NCBI GenBank assembly: GCA_003488525.1
Contig: DNLG01000034.1
Location: 1 to 12,514, forward strand
DNA: 12,514 nucleotides
Direction: 5' to 3'
Origin: Bacteroidota bacterium
GTDB taxonomy: Bacteria > Bacteroidota > Ignavibacteria > Kapaibacteriales > Kapaibacteriaceae
Position numbers and translations under genes: made by a program. Below the pieces are notes generated by a model that was not told the DNA's origin, made no database searches, and saw only the letters and a list, made by a program, of their open reading frames with translations. The first letter of the stretch is position 1. Every line of letters begins with the position of its first letter. Shown in pieces: positions 1-7,592 of the stretch.

Positions 1-360
1 CCTCCGGAGCCGGGCCAAGGCCTGCTCTGCATCAATGACATCGCCACAGGGGAAACGATCTGCCTCGATTCATCCGACTTTACGTCCGTGCGCTCGTTTG
101 AGCGTGACGAGCGCTATTCGATCGCTCCGAACCCGACGGGCGATGTTGCCGTGCTGACGATGCCAACGGGGCTTATGGGAACGACTATTGACGTCGACCT
201 TGTTTCTCCTACCGGCTCGGTAACGCCCCTTGCTCGCCGTCGATTCGTTGACGCACCGGCAATGGTCATGGAACTCGGTTCGGTCCCTCAGGGTATGTAT
301 TCTCTCGTTGTACGATCTGCAGGTCAGAACGTCCTTATCCCGCTGTCGATCGTCCGCTAA
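1..360 (+). CDS. C-terminal part of a secreted protein with a T9SS sorting domain (5' end outside window)
   Basis: The reading frame is open from base 1 to the TAA at 358-360, giving 119 residues; the start lies left of the window. The last ~80 residues have the layout of a type IX secretion C-terminal sorting domain (type A-like). They begin with the motif [10 protein letters not shown] (compare the family's Y-PNP start), continue with short beta strands, include a [13 protein letters not shown] segment matching the family's 'L..G.Y.v.v' strand, and end in a short hydrophobic stretch plus Arg (IPLSIVR). In known systems this domain directs export across the outer membrane and is then removed by PorU; here that is inferred from family resemblance. 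The first ~30 visible residues contain two Cys (LLCIND, ETICLD) and may be the end of a beta-sandwich domain. The enzymatic or structural role of the full protein cannot be judged. It lies 65 bases upstream of glyA on the same strand. Confidence 0.8.
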   Translation, partial: PPEPGQGLLCINDIATGETICLDSSDFTSVRSFERDERYSIAPNPTGDVAVLTMPTGLMGTTIDVDLVSPTGSVTPLARRRFVDAPAMVMELGSVPQGMYSLVVRSAGQNVLIPLSIVR

Positions 361-425
361 ATGGGCTTTCAAGCCTCTCACTGGTCACCACTCACCACAC
401 CACATCGCATCCATCACAAACCACA
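361..425 (+). other. Short intergenic leader before glyA, CA-rich and without Shine-Dalgarno
   Basis: These 65 bases separate the cargo-like gene from glyA. Bases 385-425, just before the glyA ATG, contain a single G in 41 bases and are dominated by C and A, so the mRNA leader should be nearly unstructured. No GGAG-like ribosome binding site and no TAnnTTTG promoter box is visible. A weak GGCT/AGCC mini-stem at about 364-375 is too short to call a terminator. glyA may be read through from the upstream gene or have a promoter I do not recognise. Confidence 0.5.
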
Positions 426-1721
426 ATGTACACGAACCTTAAAAACACCGACCCCGAGGTTTTCCATTCCGTTCACGGTGAATACGGACGTCAATGCGAC
501 AAGATTGAATTGATCGCCAGCGAAAACTTCACATCTCTGAGCGTCATGGAAGCTCAGGGCAGCATCCTTACGAACAAGTATGCCGAGGGCTACCCCGGCA
601 AACGTTACTATGGTGGATGCGAATGGGTAGACGTTGCTGAGAACATCGCCATCGAGCGTCTGAAGCAACTCTTCGGTGCTGAGTATGCCAACGTGCAGCC
701 GCACTCGGGATCGGGGGCGAATATGGCCGTGTACTTCACGTATCTCAAGCCGGGCGACACCGTGCTTGGGATGGATCTGGCCCATGGCGGGCACCTGACG
801 CATGGTTCCCCGGTGAACTTTTCCGGCATGTTCTACAACTTCGTCGGCTACGGTCTGGACAAAGAAACAGAACGTCTTGATTACAATGTTGTTGAGGATC
901 TTGCCAAGAAACACCAGCCGAAAATGATCACGGTTGGTGCCAGCGCATACTCCAGGGAGATCGATTTCAAGGCCTTCCGCGAAATCGCTGATAAAGTTGG
1001 AGCTTTTCTACTTGCTGATATTGCCCATCCGGCGGGTCTGATCGCCAAGGGGCGTCTGATGAGCCCCGTTCCCTATTGCGACATCGTCACGTCGACCACA
1101 CACAAGACACTGCGCGGTCCTCGTGGTGGTCTGATCGTGATGGGTAAGAATTACGAGAATCCTTTCGGTAAGGTTGCACCGAAGAGTGGACGCAAGAAAC
1201 TCATGGGTGAGCTGATCGATTCAATGGTCATGCCCGGCATTCAGGGAGGTCCGCTTATGCACGTTATCGCAGCCAAGGCCGTGGCCTTTGGCGAGTGCCT
1301 GACGGATGCATTCGATGAGTACACCAAGCAGGTAGTGCGCAATGCGTCCGCCATGGCGGACGAGCTGATCAGACTCGACTATAACATCGTGTCTGGCGGA
1401 ACGGACAATCATCTGATGCTGATCGACCTGCGGAATAAGAACGTCACAGGCAAGCAGGCTGAAAATGCTCTTGATGCTTCCGGCATCACCTGCAACAAAA
1501 ATGCCGTCCCTTATGATACGCAGCCACCGCTGGTGACAAGCGGCATCAGACTTGGAGCAGCTGCAATGACCAGCCGCGGCATGGTCGAGGACGATATGCG
1601 CCAGATCGCGCGATTCATCGACCGAGTGGTTAGTAACATCGGCAACGAAGAAGTCTATACATCTGTGAAGGCCGACGTCAAGACGTTCTGCAACGCCTTC
1701 CCGCTGTATCCAACGCTCTGA
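426..1721 (+). CDS. glyA: Serine hydroxymethyltransferase
   Basis: A PLP-dependent cytosolic enzyme of 431 residues that interconverts serine plus tetrahydrofolate with glycine plus 5,10-methylene-tetrahydrofolate, the main source of one-carbon units. The family signatures are all present: an N-terminal [22 protein letters not shown] (substrate/PLP region), [36 protein letters not shown], and the PLP-lysine motif [13 protein letters not shown] with the Schiff-base lysine at residue 227. The segment between the PLP lysine and PGIQGGPL carries a short insertion rich in Lys/Gly (around [10 protein letters not shown]), which I recall as common in Bacteroidota-type enzymes. The start is ATG at 426, which places the first conserved block at the usual distance; no Shine-Dalgarno is visible. 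The C-terminus (FPLYPTL) is complete. The gene converges on tsaD with only five bases between the stop codons. Confidence 0.97.
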   Translation: MYTNLKNTDPEVFHSVHGEYGRQCDKIELIASENFTSLSVMEAQGSILTNKYAEGYPGKRYYGGCEWVDVAENIAIERLKQLFGAEYANVQPHSGSGANMAVYFTYLKPGDTVLGMDLAHGGHLTHGSPVNFSGMFYNFVGYGLDKETERLDYNVVEDLAKKHQPKMITVGASAYSREIDFKAFREIADKVGAFLLADIAHPAGLIAKGRLMSPVPYCDIVTSTTHKTLRGPRGGLIVMGKNYENPFGKVAPKSGRKKLMGELIDSMVMPGIQGGPLMHVIAAKAVAFGECLTDAFDEYTKQVVRNASAMADELIRLDYNIVSGGTDNHLMLIDLRNKNVTGKQAENALDASGITCNKNAVPYDTQPPLVTSGIRLGAAAMTSRGMVEDDMRQIARFIDRVVSNIGNEEVYTSVKADVKTFCNAFPLYPTL

Positions 1722-1735
1722 CGCGCTCAGCGCGT
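1721..1735. terminator. Perfect hairpin between the converging glyA and tsaD genes
   Basis: The bases form ACGCGC-TCA-GCGCGT, a perfect six-pair GC-rich stem with a three-base loop. The last base of the glyA TGA is the first stem base, and the loop is exactly the tsaD stop codon (TGA on the minus strand). It is symmetric and could act on transcripts from either side. Neither side has a U-tract, so classical Rho-independent termination is uncertain; it may instead be a 3'-end stabilising or convergent stop element. Confidence 0.5.
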
Positions 1736-2731
1736 TCGTATGGCCTTGGGCTCGATCGAAAAATGGATCGATGGCGCTGCCGCACCCGAAGCTATCCTCA
1801 TAGCTGCGACCGAGGCGATCATGGCGGCGTTGTCCACGCAGTACTGCATGCGCGGCGCGACAAAGGTCAGGCCCCTGACGGCGCATTGATCGGCCATTCT
1901 GGTGCGAAGCTCAGTGTTTGCGCTGACCCCGCCGGAGATTGTAACTGCTGGAACGGCGCTGGCGGCCGCAGCGCGCATGGTCTTGGATACCAGAACGTCC
2001 ACGATCGCCGCCTGTGCTGAGGCGCAGAGATCGTTGATCGGAAGGGGCTCACCTGTGTCGGTTAGGCGGTCGACCTCACGACGCAGGGCAGTCTTGAGTC
2101 CACTGAACGAAAAGTCGAACGAATCCTCGCCTATTCTTCCGCGAGGGAATGCAAACGCATCCCTGTTACCAGCAGCGGCATGTCTGTCGATGGCAGGACC
2201 ACCCGGATATCCCAGGCCAAGCATCTTGGCGATCTTGTCGAATGCCTCGCCGGCAGCGTCATCCGTTGTCGAGCCAAGGACAGTGAAGGAGTCCGGCGAA
2301 TCAACACGAAAGATGCTGGTATGTCCGCCGCTGACCACGAGTGAGACACTTGGATAGGCCAGGTCGGGTTCTTCGAGGTAGCCAGAATAGAGATGCGCCT
2401 CGATGTGATGCACGGGATAGACAGGGATCTTGAGAGCAAGCGCAAGCCCCTTGGCATACTGCGATCCGACGAGCAGCGAACCGGCAAGTCCCGGTCCATG
2501 GGTCACGGCGATCGCATCAACTGCAGCCAGATCAACGCCTGCCTTGCTGATCGCGGTGTCTACGATCTGCGCGATCAGTCGCATATGCTCGCGAGATGCG
2601 AGCTCCGGAACGATCCCTCCGTAGAGGTCGTGGATCGCCTGCGATGAGATGATGTTGCTGCGCACGCTACCATCAATCAGAACTGCTGCAGCCGTATCAT
2701 CGCATGATGTTTCGATAGCCAGTATCGTCAT
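1727..2731 (-). CDS. tsaD: tRNA N6-adenosine threonylcarbamoyltransferase TsaD
   Basis: This 334-residue protein is the Kae1/Qri7/TsaD subunit that transfers threonylcarbamoyl from TC-AMP to A37 of ANN-decoding tRNAs, normally working with TsaB and TsaE. The sequence begins MTILAIETSCDDTAAAV, the canonical ASKHA-type start. It contains the metal-binding HHIEAH motif with His109 and His113, the GGHT loop, GEAFDKIAKMLGLGYPGGP, SFSGLKTA, and the third metal ligand Asp300 in YCVDNAAMIA. Length and ligand spacing agree with the E. coli enzyme. The frame stays open another 41 codons upstream, but that extension lies inside cinA and has no family resemblance; the ATG at 2731 fits the family. The start overlaps the cinA stop in the sequence ATGA, so translation is probably coupled to cinA. 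Confidence 0.97.
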   Translation of the reverse strand: MTILAIETSCDDTAAAVLIDGSVRSNIISSQAIHDLYGGIVPELASREHMRLIAQIVDTAISKAGVDLAAVDAIAVTHGPGLAGSLLVGSQYAKGLALALKIPVYPVHHIEAHLYSGYLEEPDLAYPSVSLVVSGGHTSIFRVDSPDSFTVLGSTTDDAAGEAFDKIAKMLGLGYPGGPAIDRHAAAGNRDAFAFPRGRIGEDSFDFSFSGLKTALRREVDRLTDTGEPLPINDLCASAQAAIVDVLVSKTMRAAAASAVPAVTISGGVSANTELRTRMADQCAVRGLTFVAPRMQYCVDNAAMIASVAAMRIASGAAAPSIHFSIEPKAIRTR

Positions 2732-3969
2732 GAGAGCAGCCTCCAGAGCACAGCCATCGCCATTCCCACGCTGCGCTCGCGATTGACATGCCGGTCGTTG
2801 CCGAACTGGTGGCGCGTGGCAACACAGTGTTCGGGTGTAGCCACAGCGATGCACACCGTTCCGACGGGTTTCTCTGCGGAACCTCCACCGGGTCCGGCCA
2901 CACCGGTGATACCAATTCCATACGTACTTGCAAAGCGCTCCTTGACTCCGATGGCGAGCTCTCTGGCAACCTCGTTGCTGACGGCGCCGAAGGAACCAAG
3001 CGTTTCCTCAGATACGGCAAGGTCACGCACCTTGGATTCGTTGCTGTAGCACATGACACCGCCAAGAAACCAGGCGCTTGAACCGGCAACGTCCGTGAGC
3101 CTAGCCCCGAGCATCCCGCTCGTGCACGATTCGGCAATGGCTAATGTTTGTCCCCTTTCCCGAAGTCGCACGCCGATCACCTCTGCAAGAGTTTGCTTAC
3201 CACTGCCGTAGACATACTTGGCAGCACGCTGCATGATGTAGTCTCGCACGCGCCATAGCTCGGCCTCACGAACGGTGGCATCAGCATGCTGTGCTCCGAT
3301 TCGAAGACGGACGCCATGATAGTTCGGCAGAAATGCAAGAGAGGATGTGCCCAGAAACTCCTGCGGATCACCCAGAAGGTCAGCCAGCGAGCTTTCGGCG
3401 ATCCCCGCCGTGAGCATGGTAACATACTGGCGGCGCACGCCTCCCGAGGTCTCAAGCCGCTCGATCAGTACCGGCAGAAGATGACGCTGCACGATATGCC
3501 GCATCTCAGTGGGCACGCCGGGCAGTGCCACAAGAAGACATCCGTGATGGTCGATACTCAACCCGGGAGCCGTTCCTATAGGATTTGCAAGCAGCGTTGC
3601 CTTAGACGGCAGGAGTGCCTGTGCCGCATTGCGCTCGGTCACCTCGCGGCCGCGCTCGCGCATCCATTCGTGCAAGTGAAGTAGCCATGACTCGGACATC
3701 ACCAGTCTATCGTCCGTGTACTGCGTCAGCACATCCTTAGTTATATCGTCGTGTGTGGGGCCCAGGCCCCCTGTCATGATAATGACTGAGCATTCAGACC
3801 GCAACCGGTCAAGCGTCTGCGTCAGTTGCTGAGCAACATCACCCACCGTGACGTGTTCCACAACGGAGCACCCGATCAGCGTAAGCTCCTCGGCAAGCCA
3901 CGCGGCGTTATGGTTGACGATCTGTCCGATCAGGACTTCGTCGCCGATGGAGATCAGGGCAACACGCAT
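2728..3969 (-). CDS. cinA: CinA: competence/damage-inducible protein, NMN amidohydrolase
   Basis: A two-domain CinA of 413 residues, the usual full length. The N-terminal MoCF-biosynthesis-like (COG1058) domain starts at MRVALISIGDEVLIGQ and carries TGGLGPTHDD at about 66-75 and ALPGVPTEM at about 149-157. The C-terminal PncC domain carries AESCTSG at about 279-285, then FLGGVMCYSN, and GVAGPGGG at about 356-363. In characterised homologues the C-terminal domain deamidates nicotinamide mononucleotide to nicotinate mononucleotide in the pyridine nucleotide cycle, and the N-terminal domain has ADP-ribose pyrophosphatase activity. An in-frame ATG four codons upstream (3981) is possible; 3969 is chosen because it matches the family start. 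Neither has a clear Shine-Dalgarno. It lies 86 bases downstream of rplS, and its stop overlaps the tsaD start (ATGA). Confidence 0.95.
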   Translation of the reverse strand: MRVALISIGDEVLIGQIVNHNAAWLAEELTLIGCSVVEHVTVGDVAQQLTQTLDRLRSECSVIIMTGGLGPTHDDITKDVLTQYTDDRLVMSESWLLHLHEWMRERGREVTERNAAQALLPSKATLLANPIGTAPGLSIDHHGCLLVALPGVPTEMRHIVQRHLLPVLIERLETSGGVRRQYVTMLTAGIAESSLADLLGDPQEFLGTSSLAFLPNYHGVRLRIGAQHADATVREAELWRVRDYIMQRAAKYVYGSGKQTLAEVIGVRLRERGQTLAIAESCTSGMLGARLTDVAGSSAWFLGGVMCYSNESKVRDLAVSEETLGSFGAVSNEVARELAIGVKERFASTYGIGITGVAGPGGGSAEKPVGTVCIAVATPEHCVATRHQFGNDRHVNRERSVGMAMAVLWRLLS

Positions 3970-3992
3970 GCTCAAAACCATCCTGAAACGAC

Positions 3993-4017
3993 GAGGCCCC
4001 GCTTCTTGCAGGGCCTC
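3993..4017 (-). terminator. Hairpin between rplS and cinA (possible weak terminator/attenuator)
   Basis: On the minus strand GAGGCCC and GGGCCTC form a perfect seven-pair stem around an 11-base loop, followed by GTCGTTTC. It lies after the rplS stop and ends 23 bases before the cinA start. The weak T content after the stem argues for a leaky terminator, an attenuator or an mRNA-stabilising 3' end for rplS that lets some transcription reach cinA-tsaD. The function is inferred from position only. Confidence 0.5.
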
Positions 4018-4055
4018 TGTTTGCTGAAATCGTAGGGAATATTCCGCCGAGCAGA

Positions 4056-4439
4056 TTAGGACAGCTTTTGACGGATCTTCTTGTCACTCATACCGCGCAG
4101 GTAGTACAACTTGGCGCGGCGTACCGAACCTTCCTTGAGAACCTGCAACGATTGGATGATCGGCGAATGGATCGGGAAAATGCGCTCAACACCGACGCCA
4201 TTGGAGATCTTCCGCACGCGGAACGTCTCGTTCATACCAGATCCACGACGTGCGATGATCACGCCCTGGAAGTTCTGAATACGCTCTTTCTCGCCTTCAA
4301 CAACGCGCACCGCGATTTTGACGGTGTCGCCGGGACGAAAGTCCGGGATCTCCGGAGATGCTTCGCCGGCTTTGGCCTTGCGCTGCTCAAAGGCCTCTGA
4401 GGCGGCCATGGTTTCTAGGGCTTTGACTTTCGGGTGCAT
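4056..4439 (-). CDS. rplS: 50S ribosomal protein L19
   Basis: A 127-residue protein of the bacterial L19 family, located at the 30S-50S interface of the large subunit. Recognisable segments in order are [25 protein letters not shown] (about 30-54), [35 protein letters not shown] and the C-terminal [21 protein letters not shown]. About 30 residues precede the conserved IPDF, roughly a dozen more than in E. coli L19. A shorter start at an internal Met (residue 11) is possible, but the first ATG is preceded by GGAGAG at good spacing, one of the better ribosome binding sites in the window. The gene has its own promoter and a hairpin-bearing leader, and is followed by cinA and tsaD. Confidence 0.96.
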   Translation of the reverse strand: MHPKVKALETMAASEAFEQRKAKAGEASPEIPDFRPGDTVKIAVRVVEGEKERIQNFQGVIIARRGSGMNETFRVRKISNGVGVERIFPIHSPIIQSLQVLKEGSVRRAKLYYLRGMSDKKIRQKLS

Positions 4440-4479
4440 GATCTCTCCGTGCGTTCGGTAATGGTCTACAGATTGACTT

Positions 4480-4504
4480 CCCTGTTGCCTTCCTGCTGAC
4501 AGGG
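4480..4504 (-). promoter_or_regulatory. Hairpin in the rplS 5' leader
   Basis: On the minus strand CCCTGT and ACAGGG form a six-pair stem with a 13-base loop, close to the predicted transcription start and about 40 bases before the rplS ATG. Ribosomal protein leaders, including L19 leaders in other phyla, can bind their own product for feedback control. Whether this hairpin does so is inference; I do not recognise a known L19 leader consensus here. Confidence 0.3.
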
Positions 4505-4507
4505 CCG

Positions 4508-4539
4508 CAAAGATACAACATTATTTGGACCGATAGCAA
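4508..4539 (-). promoter_or_regulatory. Bacteroidota-type promoter of rplS
   Basis: On the minus strand the -7 box TATCTTTG (4508-4515) matches the Bacteroidota consensus TAnnTTTG exactly. A TTGC -33 element (4536-4539) lies 20 bases upstream, which is the expected spacing. Transcription should start near 4501, giving a leader of about 60 bases before the rplS ATG at 4439. This is the best-formed promoter in the window. Confidence 0.75.
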
Positions 4540-4579
4540 GCCAATGCTCAGCAATGACTTACGTAGCGTTCAAGGATTT

Positions 4580-5341
4580 TCACACATCAGGCTGTAGCGT
4601 TATCGCTGCGCCTTTTTTTGGACGCAGAGTGAGCGACGTTGCACGCCGTTCGACCGTCCACATCCGCGGCTGGCCATCGATCGTGGTGATGCTTATACGA
4701 TTGCCGGTGCCTGAGAAACTCATCTTGTAGCGAAAGGCCTGTCCGTCGATCTCCAGCATCAGATCATTGGTGAATCGATACTTCCTGCCATCCGAAGTCT
4801 TCCAACTACCGGCAACACAGGAGTTGTTGACCATGCGTGTGAGAATGAACATTGGGTCCTGATTCTTCGATGGCAGAGCTCCCATCACGCAGGGCTCCCG
4901 TTCGAGGCTGTCAAGGGGCGTCAGCGCGATGTAGGAGCGCTTCTGTTCATCGTCGGCAACCATCCAGATCGGCTGGCTACCGCGTCTACCAAGCGTCCAC
5001 TTCTGACCAGCCCCCTTAATGGTGTTGACGACCAGGACCATTGTGTCAATCTTCTGTGGCGTGAACCCGATCACTGCAATCCTGCCATCGGACGCCGAAT
5101 CAATGCGCACCCAAAGTGGGTTGCCACCACGGAGTTGCCCCATCGCATCCTGATACGAACGCACCGAACTAAGCACCTTGATGAAATCGGCATTGAACCA
5201 CGTGCCATGAAACCTCCCCAGCTCGACGGGCGCATAACTCGTCTGCCCGAGCAGTCCGCGTCCATTCTGCGCTGAAACGTCAAACGGCATCCAGAGCAGC
5301 CATGCAATGGCTACAACGGCATGAGCAACAGCACGATTCAT
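4580..5341 (-). CDS. Exported protein of unknown function, possibly lipocalin-like
   Basis: A 253-residue protein that I do not recognise as a named family. Residues 1-24 look like a signal peptide (short basic N-region, hydrophobic AVVAIAWLLWM core, VSA-Q cleavage), with no lipobox Cys, so it is probably periplasmic or outer-membrane associated. The mature part is predicted to be beta-rich. It has two similar-looking segments: GRFHGTWFNADF near residues 43-53 and VAGSWKTSDGRKYRF near 176-190. The second continues with alternating strands that resemble lipocalin-like folds (G-x-W start, then F/Y-rich strands). Two Cys (151 and 175) could form a disulfide. The frame stays open 44 codons upstream inside pruA, but the ATG at 5341 starts the signal peptide and overlaps the pruA stop as TGATG, suggesting translational coupling. 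It is followed by the rplS promoter region. Confidence 0.75.
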   Translation of the reverse strand: MNRAVAHAVVAIAWLLWMPFDVSAQNGRGLLGQTSYAPVELGRFHGTWFNADFIKVLSSVRSYQDAMGQLRGGNPLWVRIDSASDGRIAVIGFTPQKIDTMVLVVNTIKGAGQKWTLGRRGSQPIWMVADDEQKRSYIALTPLDSLEREPCVMGALPSKNQDPMFILTRMVNNSCVAGSWKTSDGRKYRFTNDLMLEIDGQAFRYKMSFSGTGNRISITTIDGQPRMWTVERRATSLTLRPKKGAAITLQPDV

Positions 5342-6888
5342 CAGGAGACCTTGGTCGCTACCGACTTCCCCTGAAGGAAGAGCAGAAGATAGTCGTGTCC
5401 TCCGGCCTTGGAGTCTGTTCCACTCATGTTGAAACCACCGAACGGATGTCCACCCACCATAGCGCCGGTACACTTGCGATTAAGGTAAAGGTTTCCACAA
5501 TGGAACTCGTTTCGCGCACGTGCCAGCTTACGAGGGTTGCGCGTATAGACGGCTCCGGTCAGTCCGTAAATGGTGTTGTTGGCGATCTCCAGCGCATGAT
5601 CGAAATCGCGTGCTTTGCACACGGCCAGCACCGGACCAAAGATCTCTTCCTGCATGATTCGTGACGTTGGTTTGACGTTAACGATCACGGTTGGCTGGAT
5701 GAAATAGCCATCCTTACCGGCAACTTTCGAACCGCCACAAATGAGCTTGCCTTCCTTCTTACCGATCTCAATGTAGTCCAGGATCGTGCGCTCGGCACGC
5801 GATGAAACAACGGGGCCCATGCGCACGTCGTCCTTCGGATCGCCGACAGCGATGGCATCAACGGCGATCTTGAGCTTGGCGACGAACTCATCGTAGATCT
5901 TGGCATCAACGATCGCACGGGAGCATGCCGAACACTTCTGCCCCTGGAATCCGAAGGCCGCCGCGACCACGCCCTGCACAGCAACGTCGACGTCTGTCTC
6001 CGCGTCGACGACGATGGCATCCTTGCCACCCATTTCCGCCACGACGCGCTTGATCCAGATCTGCCCCGGCTGCGTCTTGGCAGCCAGCTCATTGACGTGC
6101 AGCCCCACTTGCATCGAGCCCGTGAACGAAATGAACCGCGTCTTCGGGTGCGCCACAAGGTAGTCTCCAGCTTCAGCGCCTGAGGCGACGAGGTAGTTCA
6201 GAACTCCCGCCGGCAGACCGGCTTCGGTCATGATCTCCTGGAACAGCCATCCCATCATCGGTGAGTCGCTCGATGGCTTGAGCACGATCGTGTTGCCGGC
6301 AACAATCGCTGCGGCCGACATACCGGCCAGAATGGCAAACGGGAAGTTCCAAGGCGGAATGATCACGCCCACGCCCAGTGGAATATAGAGCAGCTCGTTC
6401 TTCTCACCCGGCTGTGGAACGATGGGCTGAGGTCCGGCAAGACGCAGCATTTCGCGCCCGTAGAACTCAAGAAAGTCGATCGCCTCGCAGGTGTCGGCAT
6501 CAGCTTCCAGGTAGTTCTTGCCGACCTCACTGATCATCCACGCGTTGATCTCCAGGCGACGTCGACGAATGATATTGGCCGCCTTGAAGAGCACGCCGGC
6601 ACGCTTCTTGGGCTCAACATCTTTCCACGTTTCGAAGGCCTTTAGTGCCGATCGCATGGCCTTCTCGGCATCATCCACGCCGGACTTCTGGAAGACACCT
6701 ACGAGCTCAGAGGGGGCGGCAGGATTCACGCTACGCGTTTTGTTGACGGTCTTTACGCGCTTGCCGTTGATGATGTTTGGATACTCCTTACCGAAGGCTT
6801 TGCGCACCGCGTCGATGGCAGCGCGTTGTTTCGCCGCAACAGCCGGCTTCGTGAAGTCGTGATAAGCCTCGTTGACAAATGGCTTCAT
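5341..6888 (-). CDS. pruA: L-glutamate gamma-semialdehyde (1-pyrroline-5-carboxylate) dehydrogenase
   Basis: A 515-residue NAD-dependent aldehyde dehydrogenase of the RocA/PruA type, which oxidises glutamate semialdehyde from proline or arginine breakdown to glutamate in the cytosol. Visible signatures are the N-terminal YPNIINGKRV, PPWNFPFAI, the NAD-binding FTGSMQVG, the general base Glu285 in VAEMGGKDA, the catalytic Cys319 in GFQGQKCSACSR (34 residues after the Glu, the family spacing), EEIFGPVLAV, and the C-terminal GGHPFGGFNMSGTDSKAGG typical of P5C dehydrogenases. The length equals that of stand-alone RocA; there is no fused proline dehydrogenase, and none is adjacent. An upstream extension of 31 codons is open but unlike the family; the ATG at 6888 has AGAGGA just upstream. 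The stop overlaps the start of the exported protein gene downstream. Confidence 0.93.
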   Translation of the reverse strand: MKPFVNEAYHDFTKPAVAAKQRAAIDAVRKAFGKEYPNIINGKRVKTVNKTRSVNPAAPSELVGVFQKSGVDDAEKAMRSALKAFETWKDVEPKKRAGVLFKAANIIRRRRLEINAWMISEVGKNYLEADADTCEAIDFLEFYGREMLRLAGPQPIVPQPGEKNELLYIPLGVGVIIPPWNFPFAILAGMSAAAIVAGNTIVLKPSSDSPMMGWLFQEIMTEAGLPAGVLNYLVASGAEAGDYLVAHPKTRFISFTGSMQVGLHVNELAAKTQPGQIWIKRVVAEMGGKDAIVVDAETDVDVAVQGVVAAAFGFQGQKCSACSRAIVDAKIYDEFVAKLKIAVDAIAVGDPKDDVRMGPVVSSRAERTILDYIEIGKKEGKLICGGSKVAGKDGYFIQPTVIVNVKPTSRIMQEEIFGPVLAVCKARDFDHALEIANNTIYGLTGAVYTRNPRKLARARNEFHCGNLYLNRKCTGAMVGGHPFGGFNMSGTDSKAGGHDYLLLFLQGKSVATKVS

Positions 6889-6912
6889 AATGTCCTCTGT
6901 TTGGAAAGAATG

Positions 6913-6920
6913 CAAATTTA
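6913..6920 (-). promoter_or_regulatory. Probable -7 box of the pruA promoter
   Basis: TAAATTTG on the minus strand matches TAnnTTTG exactly and lies about 25 bases upstream of the pruA ATG in the 80-base divergent gap with the DedA-like gene. No good TTG -33 element is found at 19-20 bases spacing, so it may need an activator or be weak. Confidence 0.45.
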
Positions 6921-6968
6921 CATCGTCGCTGTCGTAGGTTCGTTGCCTCAATACCCTACTTGATAGCC

Positions 6969-7592
6969 ATGATCGAATCATTGATTGAATTCTTGCAGGG
7001 ATTACCCGTCTGGGCGATCCTTGGCATGACCTTCGCCATTGCCTTCATCGAGAACCTTGTGCCCCCTTCCCCGAGTGACGTCCTGCTGGTCTTCATGGGG
7101 TCGCTTGTCGGTATGAACGTTGTCGAATTCCCTCAGGTGCTCAGCGTTGCCACGGCAGGATCCGTGATCGGCTTTGTCACAGCGTATGGCATGGGTCGCC
7201 GTTATGGCGAGGCTATCGCCGGATCGCGCTGGGTGCCATTTGTCGACCATGACACGCTGGCTCGCGTTGAACGCCTGTTTGACCGATACCACGGCTTGAT
7301 CATCGTCTCTAATCGGTTTCTGGCCGGTACGCGCGCCGTGGTTGCCTTCGCGGCCGGCGTATCGCGACTGCCTCTTGTTCGTACCGTCATCCAGTGCGGG
7401 ATCAGCGCTCTGGCATGGAATGCCCTGCTACTCTATGCCGGCATGCATGTTGGGCAGCGCTGGCGCGATGTTGAAGGGTACCTGTCGGCCTATGGCTGGG
7501 TGATCACCGGCATCATTGTCATTGCCGCCGCGGTATGGTACTGGCGCCGCAAAAAGAAGTCAAGGCAAGACCCGAACGGCCAGGCCTCCTAG
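6969..7592 (+). CDS. DedA/VTT-domain inner-membrane protein
   Basis: A 207-residue hydrophobic protein of the DedA (SNARE-associated/VTT) family. It shows the family signatures: FIENLVPPSPSDVLL near residues 26-40 (re-entrant loop with the acidic residue), GSVIGFVTAYGMGRRYG near 64-80, and FDRYHGLIIVSNRFLAGTRAVVAFAAGVSRLP near 104-135 (the F-x-R...R-F..G-x-R...AG core). Further helices lie near 138-160 and 174-192, and the C-terminal tail is strongly basic (WRRKKKSR). DedA proteins support membrane homeostasis, and several are undecaprenyl-phosphate or phospholipid translocases; the substrate here is unknown. A TTG codon at 6960 is an alternative start, but the ATG at 6969 is preferred. It is divergent from pruA and converges on porV. 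Confidence 0.88.
   Translation: MIESLIEFLQGLPVWAILGMTFAIAFIENLVPPSPSDVLLVFMGSLVGMNVVEFPQVLSVATAGSVIGFVTAYGMGRRYGEAIAGSRWVPFVDHDTLARVERLFDRYHGLIIVSNRFLAGTRAVVAFAAGVSRLPLVRTVIQCGISALAWNALLLYAGMHVGQRWRDVEGYLSAYGWVITGIIVIAAAVWYWRRKKKSRQDPNGQAS

Noticed and set aside
1221..1886. 221-codon open frame on the minus strand across glyA and the tsaD end
   Set aside because: It lies antisense to conserved glyA sequence and overlaps the tsaD C-terminus in another frame; the composition is not protein-like.
2732..2854. N-terminal extension of tsaD
   Set aside because: The 41 codons upstream of ATG 2731 lie within cinA, are rich in Cys/Arg, and precede the canonical TsaD start MTILAIETSCDD.
6935..6942. 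TAGGTTCG as a plus-strand promoter for the DedA-like gene
   Set aside because: It differs from TAnnTTTG in one of the fixed bases and has no TTTG element at suitable spacing; not strong enough to list.
6889..6981. N-terminal extension of pruA
   Set aside because: The extra 31 codons overlap the promoter box and the divergent DedA-like gene start; the ATG at 6888 has a ribosome binding site and gives the family's usual length.
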